NCBI GenBank assembly: GCA_963682175.1
Contig: OY821786.1
Span: 36,015,501 to 36,079,500 of the forward strand
Direction: 5' to 3'
Origin: Triglochin maritima
Taxonomy: Eukaryota > Streptophyta > Magnoliopsida > Alismatales > Juncaginaceae
DNA: 64,000 nt
Below the pieces are notes generated by a model, which saw nothing but the letters and a program-made list of their open reading frames with translations, did no database searches and had not been told where the DNA came from. Each line of letters starts with the position of its first letter. The first letter of the stretch is position 1. The position numbers and the translations under genes were made by a program. Positions 24,398-36,680 of this stretch are shown one piece after another.

Positions 24398-24668
24398 CAT
24401 CTCCTGACTCATAAGAGCCTAATCCAAAATTTAAAATTTGACTAAAATATATTATGTATCTTGGCCAGTAGGATTCTTGCTTGAGTATAAGAAAATGACG
24501 TAAATATATGTAATACCAATTATTTTTCTTGATCGTCTGACTAACAAAATTTGTGGAATGCACTATCAGCATTTTTGAGAAAATGGAAATTTACTACTGT
24601 ATTTTAATAAAGGCCTTCGTTTGAAAAAAATTAAATCAACAATTTTGTACAAGTTTTCAAGCTTTACT

Positions 24669-25027
24669 TGTTGAGAAAATAGTCTCACATTCTAAACACA
24701 AAAAGTCTACAACACTCTATAATAGAGTTGGATCCACTACCCTTTACCTAAGTGCTTAGGTTTTGTTGAGGTGGTGGACCAACCAAAAATTTAACATGGT
24801 ATCAGAACAGGTTGATTGACCTGTGGGGGCTCACTCTAACCTATATTGTTCACGCGTAGACACGGAAAAAAATTATCCTGGTCACGCGTGCGGGGGAGTG
24901 TGGAGAAAATAGTCTCACATTGCTAAACACAAAAAATATACAACACTCTATAATAGAGTTGGATCCACTACCTTTTACCTAAGTGCTTAGGTTTTGTTGA
25001 GTTGGTGGACCAACCAAAAATTTAACA
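24669..25027 (+). mobile_element. Complete TRIM (terminal-repeat retrotransposon in miniature)
   Basis: Two near-identical LTRs, 24669-24796 and 24899-25027, start TGTTGAGAAAAT / TGTGGAGAAAAT and end AATTTAACA. Directly after the first LTR is TGGTATCAGAAC (24797-24808), a primer-binding site close to the plant initiator tRNA-Met sequence. Directly before the second is a purine-rich GCGGGGGAG tract. The 102-bp internal region has no coding capacity. The 359-bp element is flanked by TTACT on both sides (24664-24668 and 25028-25032). Confidence 0.92.
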
Positions 25028-25612
25028 TTACTAATCAAATAAGGTTTCTAAACAATGCTTGTTTTTCATATTTTCTATCCTTTGATTTGCATATTGATTG
25101 CTGATTTATAACTTTGTTTTACCTGTCAATGTCATATTGATGTTAATATTTTCTACTATGCATTAAAACATTATCAAATTATTTGTTTTTTATTAATTTA
25201 TCATGATATTTTTACCTTCTTATTGTCATACATGTGTGTATGTGATGAATATGTCGTCAGAAAAAATTATAGACAAACCAAGATGTTAATATATATTATC
25301 CTCCTACATTTTCAATAAACAGAATACTTCAATTTTGATTTTTTGCTTCGACGTTATATTAATACATCGTGTTTGTTTGTCTTTTTAATCAAACATTGTG
25401 ATCGAAGAATCTCTCTTACAGTTTATCATATCATATTACATCCTCTTCAAAAGTATCCTCAGCATTGGAAGTTTAAAATTACACACTTTATTCGGGGCTT
25501 TTTAAATTGTATTTGAAAATGTCACATTCTCAATTTCTTTGACTTGACCATGAATATTTCTGTATTTATCAATTATCACATAGAAGGAAAATATATACGC
25601 GACCTAAATTTC

Positions 25613-25643
<31 letters not shown>

Positions 25644-26655
25644 AGCAAGAAAATGATACAATTATTTTCTTCTAAATTTTCAAACATTTGTTTTGAAATA
25701 TTATAAGATACATTATATATGATCACGTAGCTGAACCCTAACCACTACCATTATATGATACGTATTAAGAAAAATGACGTACTAATCCGGTGGTGTCTAG
25801 GGAGGATTTGCAAGAATAGTAGCATAAATACAAATTCGTATGACAATTTTGAATTTACAAGTTTTTTGTAATTACAGTAGAATATATAGCTGGAAAATGA
25901 TAACAAGCTAATTAAGATGTTTATACCACACAAGCAAAACTCCCTTTGATAAATATTGGTAAAAAATTAGAGTAGCATGCCATTTAGAATTATATTTTTC
26001 CTTTCCAAATCAAATATCTTTTACTGGAATTTGGGGCTACGAAACAATTATTTTCAAGCGGGTTATAGTATATTTTTTTCTATAAAATGTATAATGCCTA
26101 AATAGGATGATTGTGAAGTAGCTGTAAGTAAATTCCCCATAAAAAATAGTTGCAACAATGTAACTGAATACCCAAATTGAAACATAATTTATGTTTTCTT
26201 TTGAATAGAGAAACATGGCTTTCATTTATATATCCCATAAAATCTAGTCAAAAGTTTGTTAAGATATGAATATTCTGAAGATTATGTTAATGTGTGTTGA
26301 ACAAAAGGCGAAATAGATTAATAGATCTATTCTTTTTCGATAAATGCGTGGAAGAAAATAGACCGTTGATCTCCAAAGTAAGGAGGTGGAGAATTTGTTC
26401 AATCTTTTGTTCACTTTAAAACGTATTTACATTATTGAACATAGTTTTTAGATGATTTAGTAATAACTATCAAAGATTGCCAATATTTACATATATATTT
26501 AATAAATCAGTTAAGGACAAAGTAAAACTCAAGCTTATATTTACAAATTTTAGTTTCTTTCTGTTTTTCAAAATTGAAACATCATATTATAATAATATAA
26601 GAGTAGACGAAAAAAGTCATTCGAAATATGTCTTGTGAGAAAGTCCACTTAGTTG
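25028..26655. other. Gene-free AT-rich DNA with a TA microsatellite
   Basis: No gene seen. A (TA)n run lies at 25616-25643. Confidence 0.5.
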
Positions 26656-26807
26656 GAACTACTATTCGTCGTCGGAAAACTACTTAAATCGTCCCAAAAA
26701 TGATCTTTTTGCCCTTAACAAATCAATTAATACCGATTTCGTCCCGTGTCTTTAAATAAGGTGTTTGACTCAGTTTTACTCACATTCCTAGTACCAACAC
26801 CACGAAA

Positions 26808-29003
26808 ATGTCTGGCGAAGCACCTGAATCCGGCGAGGTAACTAGGGCGGAATTTTTTTCACGACTCGGACGTCTGTCTAAACCGCCTCCACCCATGTGG
26901 AGGCGTGTTAGGTAGACGCCTCCACCTTGGTGGAGGCGGTTTAGCCAGACGCCCGTTTTTTTGTTTTGTTTTTTTTTAATTTTTTGTTAAATTCAAAATT
27001 TTCAGGTTCCGTTTCAAGATTTCGGTGGTGATGGAGTAGATTACAGTGAGCTTTTTGACAGTAAAGAAATATTTACAACAATCGAGGAATGTTGTAAATG
27101 GGCGAAACAAGTTGCAATAGGAGCCGAATTTTTTTTGGTTATATCATCATACAAACCGAAAGCAGATAACCGGATGGATTGTTACCTCAGATGTGATCGC
27201 AGACGTGAGATGAGTTCTCGTGATACGAGTATTGCACTGCGAAAGAATACGAAAAGAAAAGGTTGCGGTTGTCGGTTTTTGGTAAAAGTGGTGGAGCGAC
27301 GAGATCGTGATGGATGAGTTATTGTTTCTAGTAGCATGTTTGGGCAGCACAACCACCCATTGGCAGTTTATTCAGAGGGTCACCGACAGGTCAGCGGACT
27401 TAGTGCTGGGGCAAAGCAAATTGTTCGGGATATGACAGAGGCACAAGCAAGGCCCCGTAACATTTTGTTGGTGGTAAAGAAGAAATTTCCGGACGATAAT
27501 CCTAATCAAAGGCACATTTACAACTTCAGAGAGTACATGAGGAGGACGAAATCTGAAGACAGGAATCCCGCGCAGCAGTTTCTCAGAGAGGCAGTGCAGC
27601 ATAAGTATTTGCATTGGATTGTGGCAGATGAAGAAACTAATGTCTTGACTCACGCATTTTTGGCACATCCGACTTCAGTTCAGTTGTTGCGTACATACCC
27701 ATTCGTGATTTGTATGGATTCGACGTATAAGACGAACAAGTACAAGATGCCTTTGTTTGAGATGGTTGGGGTTACTCCAACAAATATGAATTTCCTCGTC
27801 GGATATGCAATTTTGCAGGATGAGACCGAGTCTAGTTACCGATGGGTGTTGGAGAGGTTGCGAGATCTGTTATTGGATATTGTTAGCCCGACAGCAATAA
27901 TTACGGACCGGGAGATGGGTCTGATGCGACCAGTGGCAGAGGTTTTTCCTGAGTCAGCTCATTTACTATGCACCTGGCATATCAACAAAGACGTGTACAA
28001 CTACGCATACCACGTATTCGGCAAGGACAAGCAGTCTGCAGAGTTTTGCAGGCGTGGAAGGTGGAGGAAAGTCATGATTTCTGATTCACAGACGGATTAT
28101 GATAGAGCAATCCGTAATCTGAAAGATTCTTTTAAGTCCTGGCCAGTGCTGACGAAGTATGTGGAAGACACGTGGTTGGTGCATAAGGAAAAATTCGTGT
28201 TGAATTGGACGAATCAAGTTCTTCATTTCGGCAACACTACGAACTGCAGGGTGGAAAGTGCACATTCGGCTCTGAAAGAGTGGATCACTACATCGACTGC
28301 CGCTCTCGACACTCTTTTCGACCGCGTGAACTCGTCTATTGAAATGCAGCTGACGAATATTCGGAACTTTCTTGAAGATTCGAGACGTCGAAATTTGGCA
28401 CAGTACATAGGTCCTCTGTTTCAGCATATAAATGGCCTAGTTTCGCATCGCTGCTTGTCGTTAATGACTCAGGAGTTGAAGAGAATGCAAGACTTAAGTG
28501 ATGAAATTGAATATCGTTGTGGGTGTGCTTTCCTGACAACACATGGGATTCCTTGTGCCTGTACCATGTACGAGTGTTTCGCGTCAGGTGATGGAATTTA
28601 TTTAGAGCAGATTCATCCATTCTGGAAAACACTTGTTATCGGAGAAGGAGTCCAGATGTCAGAGTTTGTTGATCAGTCAGCACAAGACACCGAGCATTTT
28701 CGGAAGCTAGTGGATGAGATCTCGCAGAGCGATCCTGCAGTAATTCGTAGTGCCTCTCGTATTTTATACGAACAGTTACACCCCGATCAGTCGAACTATG
28801 GAGAACCCGAAGAAAATACTAAGGTACGAGGTCGACCTAGGGGAAAGTCGACACGTCGGGACCCGAGTGCCTTCGAGTATGCTGAGCGAGGTCATAGTCG
28901 GTCTGGCAGTAGTGGGAGCAGGGGTCGTGGTCGGTCTGCCAGTAGTGGGAGCAGGGGTCGTCGGTCTAATTCGTCTCGATCGTCCTTGAATACGGGCACA
29001 TGA
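26808..29003 (+). pseudogene. MULE transposase (MudrA/FAR1-related), one nonsense codon
   Basis: Exon 1 is 26808-26837 (MSGEAPESGE), exon 2 is 27006-29003; about 675 codons in all. The N-terminal part carries a FAR1/WRKY-GCM1-like zinc finger (CYLRCDRR ... CGCRFLVKV ... QHNHPL). The MULE catalytic domain shows FVICMDSTYKTNKYKMPLF (first Asp), PTAIITDREMGLM (second Asp), HLLCTWHINKDV and CRVESAHSALKEW (likely Glu). A SWIM-type zinc finger follows (YRCGCAFLTTHGIPCAC), with Cys where His is usual at the last ligand. The C-terminus is Ser/Arg/Gly-rich. A TGA at 27315-27317 interrupts the finger (GATGGATGAGTT), most simply a TGG codon changed by one G to A. The rest is open, so this is a fresh lesion or an element needing help from another copy. 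Confidence 0.85.
26868..26957. repeat. GC-rich palindrome cassette in transposase intron 1
   Basis: It contains GCCTCCACCCATGTGGAGGC, CGCCTCCACCTTGGTGGAGG and flanking GACGTCTG / CAGACGCC words in the AT-rich intron 26838-27005. Confidence 0.8.
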
Positions 29004-29144
29004 TCTTCTGGTATGTCGATATCTTTGTTGTTATGTTATTTAATATATATTAGTAATCTAAATGGGGTTGAATATATTATCTCGTAATTTTGTTGTTTTA
29101 ATGAATTGTTATTTACCTATCTTACAGTGTCCGGACGGGTTGAC

Positions 29145-29735
29145 ATGGACAATTTCCCATATAATGATAGACTGTCAGGAATCATTTTGCCATTTCTGCA
29201 AAGGTGGAATGACGTACGTGCTGATGGTAACTGTGGATTTCGATGTGTTGCCGATGTCTTTCATGGTGGTCAGGAGAACTGGTCGTACGCCCGTCGTGCG
29301 ATTTCTAATGAGATAGGTGCACATCCTATTTATGAGACAGTCTATTTCGGCCATGTGAGAGAGGCTCATCAACGAATTGATTGGGGCGGGGGAGGTTGTG
29401 GCGAGGATCATTATATGGAGGTTTGGTCCGACTTGTTTCCTATTGCGAATTTTTACAAGTGTGCAGTCATGTATTTCGCAGTGGGAACGGATGGTTCGTT
29501 GTTCCCGTGTCTTACTGTTCTACCCTGGGAGTGTCCCTCTACCATGACGAGGCCTGTCAGAGAGTTGGTCATTGCTCATTTAGGGAGTTACGCTCATTTT
29601 ATTCGTTTGGAATTACTTGATGATTTCCCAGTACCTCCTATAGCGACCTTATGGTATCAAATGCGAGATGAGAGTGTTGTTGGATGGGAGGATCAGTACG
29701 AAAGTAGGATGGAGTATTGGAACCGGTTACGTTGA
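29145..29735 (+). CDS. OTU-family cysteine protease carried by MULE-2
   Basis: The model starts at ATG 29145 (MDNFPYNDRLSG) and gives 196 residues. DGNCGFRCVADVFHGGQENW (about 27-46) is the OTU signature with catalytic Cys30; SYAHFIRLEL near the C-terminus carries the presumed catalytic His. OTU domains in eukaryotes remove ubiquitin. The frame is open upstream to 29106 and has a good acceptor (CTTACAG) at 29121-29127, so the OTU part may instead be a second exon of a longer transcript with a donor near 29016 (TCTG|GTATG) just after the transposase stop. Which is true cannot be decided here. Confidence 0.75.
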   Translation: MDNFPYNDRLSGIILPFLQRWNDVRADGNCGFRCVADVFHGGQENWSYARRAISNEIGAHPIYETVYFGHVREAHQRIDWGGGGCGEDHYMEVWSDLFPIANFYKCAVMYFAVGTDGSLFPCLTVLPWECPSTMTRPVRELVIAHLGSYAHFIRLELLDDFPVPPIATLWYQMRDESVVGWEDQYESRMEYWNRLR

Positions 29736-30014
29736 TTGTAATTTGTAATGTTTTGTAATGTATAATATATCGTGTATTTCTACTTATATCGTGTTGTTTT
29801 TTTTACCGTATTTTAAATTTAAATATTATTTCATATCTAAAGAAATAAGTTGAAAATCTTTTCGTGAAAAATAAATATTAAAAAATACGATAGTCAAAGA
29901 AATATGTAGAAGATATGTTCGTCAGAAATAAATAATAAGAGTACACAAATAAACATAAGCATATACCAACAAATGTACTAACAGTGCAACAAAACGAAAG
30001 TAAAAACAAGACAA

Positions 30015-32513
30015 CTACAACTCAGCATCTGAATCATGGTCCAAAATGCCCAACTGGCTGTTCCAATCCTCGATCAGGCGATCCCAATCTGTACATGCAA
30101 GTCTCGTCGCCTCACTCGGCATGACGTCTCTCTCTCGCAAGAACGGCTGCGTACACCGTATCGCCCTACTCATCCACTGTATGTAAAATAGAAATTAGCG
30201 TACAATAACAAAATATACTTTACAATTAAATATAAAATTAGATAAACTTACCGCATTGGCACATGTCCTATCCAGTGGTCTCTCTGGTCTCGGAATGATA
30301 CCGCGTACGAGCAGTGGATGTGAGCACCTACCGAACCACTGCAAATAATCTGGAGCACAGGTGGAGGGGTCGCGGCTACGACTCAGATCGGCCAGGTGTA
30401 GCCGTCCTACTCTCGGAAATGTCCTCCAAACCGATTCCGCAGACGAAACGCTGTGCCTGACGTCGTACATCGTCGCAGTCGCAGACCGTACTGCATGGTC
30501 GGGCGTCGGGATGTCAACCGGGATCACCTGAACGTAACCTAACTGACGTAACACGCGATCAGGTAAATAAGGCTCTGTGATATCCCTATAACGAATAACG
30601 CCCATAAATATAGTCCTCGGCACAGCTACAGCAGGCTCGGGACCAAACGGTAACCACTCCACCTAAACGTTTATACGTTAATAATAATAAAGTTAAATTT
30701 AAATAAACGTGAATGATATATACATTATATACCTGCGATGCAGTCATCTGATCTAGCCGTCTACGAATACAAAGAAGTTGACTCTCGCTCTTATCCTCCG
30801 CCCGGACAGCCCACATACGCGAACGAGGATGGCCACGCTCAACAATCTTCCGCTCACGATGTGGGCGGAAAGCAGGAAAATACTCATATATCCAAGCCTG
30901 CAGCAGTGTAAGACAACCCGTAATCTGACCACAATCAGCACGACTAGATATGCCCAGCTGGCGATACAGATATGCCAACGTCGCCGACCCCCATGAGTAA
31001 TCAGCAATGGTATCTGGGTCCCTCGCCTCCAATAAGTCGCGTGGTCTCAGTCTGGAACCGCTCTTGTCGACAAACAATACGCAGCCTAGCAGTAAGAAGA
31101 AATAAGCAGTCATCTGCGTATCCTCAGTCCGTGGTGGTCGCCCCCGTCTGCAACACTCGTCCACAGCGTCGATACTAACACCACCGCCACTCCAAAATGA
31201 GCTATCCCGCCCAAGACCCTCCAGGCTGACACCCAGCAACTCAGATACATATAACTTCAGCTCAGATGTCGGCGCCTACGCACTGACCATGGGACCCTCA
31301 ACATGAATGTGAAGAATCTGAAAGACGTCATGCAACATGATCGTCATCTCTCCGAACGGCAAGTGGAAAGTGTTGGTGTCAGGCTGCCACCGCTCCACGA
31401 ATGCCGAAATCAACGGCATGTCGATGCAGGAAAACATGATGTACGGCAAGTGACCCAATCCACTTTCAACCACGGTCGCCGTCATATCCTCAGTCATCAC
31501 TGAGCGCCATGCCTGCAATGTCGTACAGGCTCTGTGCCGATTATGGCACTTCAAAACCTTCCGCTCCTCGCCATCCCAGATGCGTATGGCGACGTGGCCT
31601 TCGAAACTCGGAATGACGCTGCCATCTACAGGACCACCGGGAATAATATCCGTGACGATCCATGACTCGTCATCACCCCTCTTCTTCTTCTGAGCTCGGG
31701 CGTCTGCAGTGCACGAACTCGAATCACCGGTCACAAACCGGCCACCTCGATCCTTCCTAATGACCCACTCAGATGAAGGACCACCGTGTCGCCCCCGTCC
31801 TCGACCGGCCTGATGTACCGCCTCCTCCTTTGGCCCCAAGTCGTATCGGCCCCCATCGTCACTGTCGTCATGACTCCTCAGCTCATCTGAATCATCCTCG
31901 TCGTCGAAAGACTCTCCAGGTGTCTGACGACGACGTAACAGATCTCTCTCTTTCCTAACTGAAGCAGAAATACCACGTCTACGTGGATGACGAGGACCTG
32001 ACTCGTCTGCTATACTACGTACCGCGCGTAAGGGAATTGATTTCCCTTTTCCTCCACGGTAACCCGATGACTATTAATTCAATTTTAAAAATACAAATTT
32101 ATTAATGAATTTACTAAATTAATTAAACTAATTATTAACTGAATAATCTATTAATTTAGCAATTATCACAATTAATCAATAATCCTTTACTAAAATTGTA
32201 CACAACTAATTACTAACATAATAATCAATTTATTTAGCGATTTATTTATTAATTATCACAATTTATAATCAATAAACGATTTACTAAACTAATTTAACTC
32301 ATTATTAACATAATATTCAATTTATTTAAAATTTATCACAATTTATAATAAAATTTAAAAAAAAAACCGGGCGTCTGCGGGAGACGCTTACCGTACGTGG
32401 GAGACGACTCAAAAAAATTTTTTTTTTAAAAATTAATTGAAATAAACAAGGTAATTTACCAGATGTGAGTAGTCAGGGGTCTCCGCTGACTCTTTCCCTG
32501 GCCTCCGAGACAT
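30015..32513 (-). pseudogene. PMD (MAIN-like) gene of MULE-2, one nonsense codon
   Basis: Exons on minus: 32460-32513, 30733-32070, 30252-30662 and 30015-30176. Exon 1 is again 54 nt and exon 3 again 411 nt, as in MULE-1. The domain content is the same (WIVTDIIPGGPVDGSVIPSF, DTNTFHLPFGEMTIMLHDVF, RLRPRDLLEARDPDTIADYS, RQLGYVQVIPVDIPTPDHAV). A TAG at 31276-31278 replaces the Gln codon CAG found in MULE-1 (after the V-S-A tripeptide); the frame is otherwise open across 655 codons. A single C to T change explains it. Confidence 0.85.
32366..32405. repeat. Short GC-rich palindrome remnant in PMD intron 1 (MULE-2)
   Basis: GGGCGTCTGCGGGAGACGC and GTGGGAGACG words between A-runs, at the same intron position as the larger cassette of MULE-1. 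Confidence 0.65.
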
Positions 32514-35389
32514 TCTATTTGGTGAATAAAAGTGTGATATGAAGAGAAAGTTGTGTTAAAAGAGTGAAATGAGGAGTTATATTAGTAGAAAGGGCAGAGG
32601 GGCAAAATGGTAATCTTACGGGCGATTTAAGTAGTTTTACGGCGACGAATAGCAGTTCAGTTTATTAAAGTCACATGAGATGGCCTTGGGTTCACCTAAA
32701 CTAGACTTATGAAAGTCACACTAATGTTTTTGTTGTAATCTTACTGTTCAACAACTTATATTATGTTTGGTCTCATCCATTTTAGGTTGCTTAAATTTGC
32801 AAAAACATGTCTCAAAACTATTTAGAGTTCCATTAATAAATATGAAGCAATCAAAGCAGAAGAAGAGAAGATCACACAAGCATGTTGCGGTTCAACAAAA
32901 CCCTTTGCCAGTTAGCCTTATCCACCTTTTGCTAACGCGCGAGCAAAAATAACTGAGAAGATTAATTCTCTAGTAATTTTGTGGTTCGACAAATAATGAA
33001 ATAATCCACTAATTGAAAAAAATAAAATACGTGCACTTTTCCTGCCTCTGAAATCTGTAAAACAACGTGTCTTATAGAATTTTAGGTTATAATTCTCTAA
33101 TTAAATAGATATCCAACGTTAATAATATAGAAACCTTATTATCAATATATCTTCTGTTTCTGATGAGATGATAGAAAATTATATTGATAAACTAGCTACT
33201 ATCACTTCATTTACCATCAACTCATTGTGAACCGAGCGTAGCCTTTTGATTTCAGGTATTTTCTAAGTAGCTCTTCCTTTTTAACTCCTAAAACTTTGAA
33301 AATTAATATTGTTTCACATGAAGTGATACATTGGCACACTACTTTGTTCTCTACTTTTTTTGGGAGAGTACCGTTTATTTTTGGCGAATAACTGCTTATT
33401 TGTTGACTCGCATGTTTGTTTAAGTTTACTTATACATCTTTCATTTTTAGGGATATTCAAATTATTACTACTATTATATATCATTGAAGAGCTTGTAAAG
33501 ATGGTCTACCATTTGTTTGTCAAAAATTTCTCCTCCTAAATGGGAATCTCCTTCCACGATGGAGTTTAACATTAGGACTCAGACGTCGAGTGTCGTGAAA
33601 CCGCCAATTTTCAAAACCAACAACTTCTTTTTGTAACTGACGTGGTATCCTGACATTTAGGCCTACCATGTCTGTTTTTACGAAGAAACCGACGTATTAT
33701 CCTTACATATCACGTCCGTGTTTTAGTCAGATCTACATTCCAAACGCATAATCGACCACTTTTACAAGGTACTCTCCATGACAATGATGATTTGAACATC
33801 AGTACTCAAAATGTGAAATCCATCAGTAAGGAAATAAGCTTGCGTGTAAGCAAAGAAGTAGTTATATATGCACCAAAAATAGAGAGTCTTCCGTATATAA
33901 GAGTAGATATCTATCTAAGCAAGCATTGTACCAAACCGAAGTGAAAAAAAAATTCTTTTGAAGTTTCAGGAGCTAATTAATGAAGACCTACTAAAAAAAT
34001 TAGTGTATGGAACCAATGAAGCAATACTTGAATCCCTACAAAGGACTCCTGCAAAAGCTCTTTAATCCAAAGTGATAAGAAGTTGACATTTTCTACATCC
34101 ATATTCGAGTCTTTCATGCACTGATTCAACAGATATAATATCTTGGACTTTTGGATCCTAGAATTTTGTTGAAATTTCATGCCTGAAGACAAAGCACCAT
34201 TGTATAATCAATAAACAAAATTTCTACAGTATCTGTTGTTAAGATTAACAAATGCTACGGGTTTCGGACTTTTGAAGTCTATATAAAATTCATTTCAAAG
34301 AAAAAGGGCCAAATAATCACAATAAAATCCTTCAAAAAACACTATTATTAAATATATAAACATGATTTCTAAATAAACAAATATAACTCCAAAGCAACAT
34401 AATTATTCCTAAACATGATCGAGTTTGGTTCGCTCTGAGCCGGCTTTCTAATCTCAAACAGATCTAGATAATTAAGAACACCAAAATCTACCAATTCTGC
34501 TATCTGCACTCATAGCAAACAATCCAAAAACATCCCTAGAAGACACGATCCAATAACTAATTTTGTTTGTCTCAAGTCAACACAATCATGACAATAAACA
34601 CTATCCGGAGATCAAAGACCGTAATTTAAGGTGCTTCCAAACCAAATTGCTTAAATAAAACTCAAAACTGAAATATATTTATGCCTTAACTATACGACTT
34701 CCATGTTATAATTGAAAGTTCTTACAAGAGTATTAGTGCAAAATTTCAAATTTATATCATAGCCAACTTTCAAAGGTGAATACTGGACTTCGATAACTAC
34801 ACCTATTTTATTTAAGGACAATAATGAACTGTCGTTTATTAATGGTGCAATAAAAAACTGAAGCAATTGGTGGTAGCTTGATCATAGGTCCATCATTTAA
34901 GATCTACGACTGATTTTATTCGATAAAAAGGGTCATGTGTTGAACTATACGACTTTCCATCTCATCTTTAGAGAATCTTGATATTTTTATGGTTTGGACT
35001 TTGGTCGGATTGGTTTCGTGTATTACTTATACCCTGTAAAACATGTAATATAGAGAGATTGATTGGGTATTATTTAACTTCAGATATATATTGATATGAT
35101 GTATCTTATGCAATATGCATGTGATTCGCAAATAAAATAAAATTGATCATATGATTCTTGATGGATTAAACGATATGTTAGGAAGTCCTCCCTCGAATTC
35201 TTTTGAATCACCACAGCGAAAGTACGTTGAACATGAAAATATCTACAAGCATGGATTATTAGATTCTAACGGAAATAAAATTCCATTTGATCAAATTCTG
35301 TTTGTGCTCGTAACTGGAATCTAATTGAATTCAAATTATGTTGTTTGTACATATTAACTAAGTTGAAGGATGGAACCATTCCGTGACAA

Positions 35390-35640
35390 ATTTTCCGACA
35401 ACCTCCGGTAAAGTCTTTTCCGGCCACCTCCAACGACACCCCTTTTCCAATGCACAAACACTGGAGGGGGTGTCATCGAAATAAAGGTAGCCGGAGGTGG
35501 CCAGATGGGGGTGTCTTCGGAGGTCGTAGGAAAAAGGGTGGTCGGATGTAATCAGAGGGGATGTCGTCGGAGGTGATCGGAAAAGGGGTAGCCGGAGGTG
35601 GCTGGTGGGGAGGGTCGTCGGAAGTAGTCAGATAAGGTGA
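35390..35640. repeat. Degenerate GGAGGTGG-rich minisatellite
   Basis: Units built from GGTGTCGTCGGAGGT, AAAAGGGGTAGCCGGAGGTG and variants recur about five times; the first unit (35390-35445) is in inverted orientation relative to the rest. Confidence 0.6.
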
Positions 35641-36484
35641 GGGGCATTGCTGGAGAAGTGGAAATGAGTTATAGTTCCAAGATTGAAATTTTCCTCACTT
35701 TCTAAAAGGAATTCAGTGAGAAAAATAAAAAATAAAAATCATTTATACTTGAAAATTCAACGGAAAATCTTTTTTCCCCAGACAGAAACACTAGAAAAAA
35801 TGAGAGTATTTCCTAATGGAGTCACTTAAATAGGATAATGGGCTCTTCTACGTAAATGGGCCATTGTATGGGCCCATTGGGCTATCTGGTTATCCAGATA
35901 TCTATTCCTATGTTTTGTATAAAATTTGTATAATTTCACTTGGATTTTTCTGCCCTTCCAACTGTTTTTGTATACAAATATAAGTTTAGCAGTGTTTTCC
36001 TCAAGAAAATATGAAGATTTTTTTAATTGTCTTTCTCTTGTTTGTTAAATTGGGGGTTTGTTTGGGACGTCGACTTTTGGCTTCTCAAAAGCTGACGATC
36101 GAGATACTCTTTTTCAAATTTTCAAAACTTTAACATTTGGGGGTCTGTGTAATTTATCTATATCCAACGTCTGGATAAAAAAAACTGGTCTTGATTAGCT
36201 TCTTAGGGTTCATGTAAGACCTCAAAATCCAAAAAGTTAAATCCCATTTAAGACACTCATAACTGCATCTGTAGGATTTTGTGGATTTCCCCTTTTTAGA
36301 CCAACTAACATTAGAAGTTGTGTGTCCCGGACAAACCATGGTGGGGAATGAATCATGGATTTCAGTAGATTTTCTTCTTCTTCTCAAGCTCTGTCTAATT
36401 TAATCAAAAACAATTTTTAAACTTTTTTTGGCTTGTTTTTTTTTACAAAGAGTTAAATCTGTAAGCCAGAGAATATGAAATACA

Positions 36485-36680
36485 AGAATTATCTAGTGAG
36501 TATGGGGTTTAATTTTTTATTTTAACCCCCACCATATCTACCACACATTTAAAATTGTAAGGTAGATTATAAAAACGGTCACGTTAATTAAATGTGAGAT
36601 TGACCATACATGAGATATAATGGTGAAATTGTAGGAACTTAAACTAAATAAGATGAGTCATGAGCTCACTAGAACTTGAC
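36485..36680. mobile_element. MITE, second copy of the family at 12510-12710
   Basis: The ends AAGAATTATCTAGTGAG and, inverted, CAAGTTCTAGTGAGCTCATG match the first copy, as do interior words (AAATTGTAAGGTAGATTA, GTAGGAACTTAAACTAAAT-like). Confidence 0.65.

Larger units (their letters stand above)
26656..32657. mobile_element. Full-length Mutator-like element MULE-2 with three genes
   Basis: The left end reads GAACTACTATTCGTCGTCGG then ACTTAAATCGTCCC; the right end in reverse complement reads GAACTGCTATTCGTCGCCGT then ACTTAAATCGCCC. Between them lie a MuDR/FAR1-type transposase and an OTU protease gene on plus and a PMD gene on minus. The inverted repeats are about 50-60 bp. A 9-bp target duplication could not be resolved with confidence. 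MULE-1, the deletion derivative at 54972-56278 and the short copy at 42712-43017 share the ends, so this is an active or recently active family here. Confidence 0.88.

Noticed and set aside
26641..32675. AAAGTC words near both ends of MULE-2 as a target duplication
   Set aside because: They lie at unequal distances from the terminal repeats and only six bases agree.
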